25,993 nucleotides of DNA from Bacteroidota bacterium (GTDB taxonomy: Bacteria; Bacteroidota; Bacteroidia; Flavobacteriales; Weeksellaceae): NCBI GenBank assembly GCA_023433225.1, contig JAEZDQ010000198.1, positions 1-25,993 of the forward strand. The letters are read 5' to 3'. A program made the translations under genes and the position numbers. The stretch's first letter is position 1. Every line of letters starts with the position of its first letter. The notes beneath the pieces were generated by a model. The model had not been told where the DNA came from. It made no database searches and was given only the letters and a program-made list of their open reading frames with translations. This document shows, one piece after another, positions 24,172 through 25,993 of the stretch.

Positions 24172-24692
24172 AATTTTCAGGGAATTTATTTATGCAATGC
24201 TTTAGAGGCAGTAGAATGAGTTTTGTGAATATTCCGGTATCCCCTGGAACACCTGATCAGGGGCTGAACGTATCTTTTTACCTTAAGCGTTGGAAAGTCG
24301 AAACCGATTACTGCTATTCTCCCCAACCGGTTCAAATTTTAGTCAGGCTTAACCGATAAAAACCCGACTGCTTTTTAACAAACATTTAAGAATTTTTAAG
24401 TCAAAATTCACAAATTCAGGCTGATTTCGACAATTCTCAACCCATTTAACTCCTTATTTAAAGCATACCAAAGCCTACCCAAAGGCATGGATAAAGCATT
24501 ACGAAAGCGTGAATCACAAGGATATGTTAAAATTTTATTCTTAAATAAACCAGAGGAAGGGAAAACTGATGGGTTTGAATTTTAAAAAGAGGCTTTTTAA
24601 TGAGCTGTGGCAATGTGTAATTTTTAAACCTGAAAAAGATTCAAAAATCAGGTTCATTTTAGTTAAAATTCAAATTCCTTTGAAACTGATAC

Positions 24693-24723
24693 ATTGTACT
24701 TTCTGCAAATTGTCGTACTTTTG
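24693..24723 (+). promoter_or_regulatory. Promoter of typA
   Basis: ATTG (24693-24696), 19 bases, then TACTTTTG (24716-24723). The -7 element matches TANNTTTG fully and the -33 element at three of four bases. The ATG follows 17 bases downstream. Confidence 0.6.
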
Positions 24724-24740
24724 CACCCTCAAAATTTTAT

Positions 24741-25993
24741 ATGCAAAACATACGCAACATTGCGATCATCGCCCACGTTGACCATGGGAAAACCACATTG
24801 GTCGACAAAATCTTACACAGCACCAATGTTTTTCGGGAAAATCAGGAATCCGGTGAACTCATTATGGACAGCAATGACCAAGAGCGCGAACGCGGAATTA
24901 CCATTTTCTCTAAGAACGTTTCTGTTGAATACAAAGGCGTGAAAATCAATGTAATCGACACGCCCGGCCACGCCGATTTTGGTGGGGAAGTGGAACGCGT
25001 TTTGAAAATGGCAGACGGCGTAATTCTTTTGGTAGATGCCTTTGAAGGGCCTATGCCTCAAACCCGTTTCGTTTTGCACAAAGCCTTGCAACTGGGGTTG
25101 AAACCTTTGGTACTCATCAATAAAGTAGATAAGCCCAACTGCCGTCCCGAAGAAGTCCACGATGCCGTTTTTGAATTATTTTTCAATTTGGACGCTACCG
25201 AAGAGCAATTGGAATTCCCGACTTTCTACGGTTCGTCTAAACAAGGTTGGTTCAATACCGAAAATGTCCCAACACAAGATATTTCCCCTCTGTTGGATGG
25301 AATTATTGAATATGTTCCGGAACCGGAAGTCAAAGAGGGTTCTTTGCAAATGCAGATAACTTCTCTTGATTATTCTTCCTTTTTAGGCCGGATTGCTGTC
25401 GGAAAAGTGGCCCGGGGGTCCATCAAAGAAGGGCAGTGGTTAAGTTTGGTAAAACCGGACGGGACCATCACCAAACAAAAAGTAAAAGAACTCTATGTTT
25501 TTTAAGGATTGGGCAAGAAAAAAGCGACTGAAGTATTGGCAGGTGATATTTGTGCGGTAGTTGGGATAGATAAATTCCAAATCGGCGATACCATTGCCGA
25601 TGCCGAAAATCCGGAAGCTTTGGCCAATATAGAAATCGATGAACCCACCATGAATATGTCGTTCGGGATTAACAATTCACCTTTCTTCGGTAAAGATGGA
25701 AAGTATGTTACCAGCCGACATTTGGTAGAAAGACTGGAAGCAGAATTGGAAAAAAACTTAGCACTCAGAGTGGAGCCGACAGAAGATTCCAATACCTATT
25801 TGGTTTACGGCCGCGGTATCATGCACTTGTCGGTTTTAATCGAAACCATGAGAAGGGAAGGTTATGAATTAACCGTTGGTCAGCCGCAAGTAATCATCAA
25901 AGAAGTGAACGGCGTGAAATCTGAGCCTTACGAAACTTTAGTGATTGATGTTCCCCAAGATTTTGCCAGTAAAGCGATTGATTTGGTAACCCA
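24741..25993 (+). pseudogene. typA: GTPase TypA/BipA, interrupted by an in-frame stop; 3' end beyond the window
   Basis: TypA is a ribosome-binding GTPase of the EF-G class, involved in ribosome assembly and stress or cold growth. The GTPase motifs are intact: G1 AHVDHGKTT, the RERGITI block, G3 DTPGHADFGGEV and G4 NKVDKP. Domain II starts near residue 200 (LQMQITSLDYSSFLGRIAVGKV). After KELYVF (residue 254) a TAA at 25503-25505 stands where the family has Glu (YVFEGLGK). The same frame then continues as GLGKKKATEVLAGDI...FQIGDTIAD and stays open to the end of the window, including NMSFGINNSPFFGKDGKYVTS. So one G-to-T change (GAA to TAA) explains the break; there is no frameshift. It could be a true nonsense mutation or a sequence error. 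Confidence 0.92.

Larger units (their letters stand above)
23798..24740. other. 943-base intergenic stretch with repeats, hairpins and the typA promoter
   Basis: No convincing gene is seen. In order it holds the ~60-90 bases upstream of the IS1-like start, which could be an IS left end; a UUCG hairpin at 23857-23880; direct repeat copy B at 23879-23961; a cluster of AGGA/TCCTGT palindromes at 24111-24171; a CCCCTG...CAGGGG hairpin at 24241-24263; a doubtful 32-codon ORF at 24487-24585 followed by a short AT-rich hairpin; and the typA promoter at 24693-24723. Confidence 0.6.

Noticed and set aside
24168..24359. 63-codon ORF on the plus strand
   Set aside because: It starts inside the palindrome cluster, spans the CCCCTG/CAGGGG hairpin, and its composition does not look like a protein; no family is recognised.

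Overview
The window is a chromosomal segment of a Bacteroidota bacterium, most likely class Flavobacteriia. Supporting signs are a fused SecDF, a LytTR response regulator, DUF3667, several lipoprotein signal peptides, upstream regions with little Shine-Dalgarno signal, and repeated matches to the Bacteroidetes promoter pattern TTTG-N19-21-TANNTTTG (best before secDF at 20598-20629). No tRNA, rRNA or CRISPR array was seen. Genus assignment is not possible from this sequence alone.

Layout. Bases 1-492 hold the end of a LytTR response regulator. Bases 503-5727 are a leftward block: an SDR oxidoreductase with a C-terminal membrane anchor, an M28 peptidase lipoprotein, a small lipoprotein, an ABC exporter, and truA, whose end overlaps the exporter start by 8 bases. 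Next come an M23 peptidase lipoprotein (right), DUF3667 (left), a YfcE-type phosphoesterase and an aldo/keto reductase (right). A compact leftward operon follows (nitronate monooxygenase-like, TesB-like thioesterase, DUF486), then a rightward DUF421 protein. Leftward gltA and eno each have a promoter candidate. Then DUF4407 and a stand-alone hisE (right), tatA abutting a PAP2 phosphatase (left), and secDF (left).

Bases about 20640-24740 are the accessory part. They hold an orphan Rhs core fragment, a candidate exported immunity gene, and an Rhs gene with a polymorphic C-terminal tip carrying an HExxH metallopeptidase motif. The first ~20 codons of that Rhs gene look like the zinc-finger start of an IS1-family transposase joined in frame to a truncated Rhs core. 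An ~84-base direct repeat occurs on both sides of the Rhs/immunity pair. A 0.8 kb non-coding stretch rich in short palindromes follows.

The window ends in typA/bipA. Its reading frame is interrupted by one in-frame TAA where family members carry Glu, and the same frame stays open to the window edge. This stop, the IS1-Rhs fusion and the metallopeptidase-tip/immunity pair are the most notable points. Most of the rest is ordinary core-genome content.
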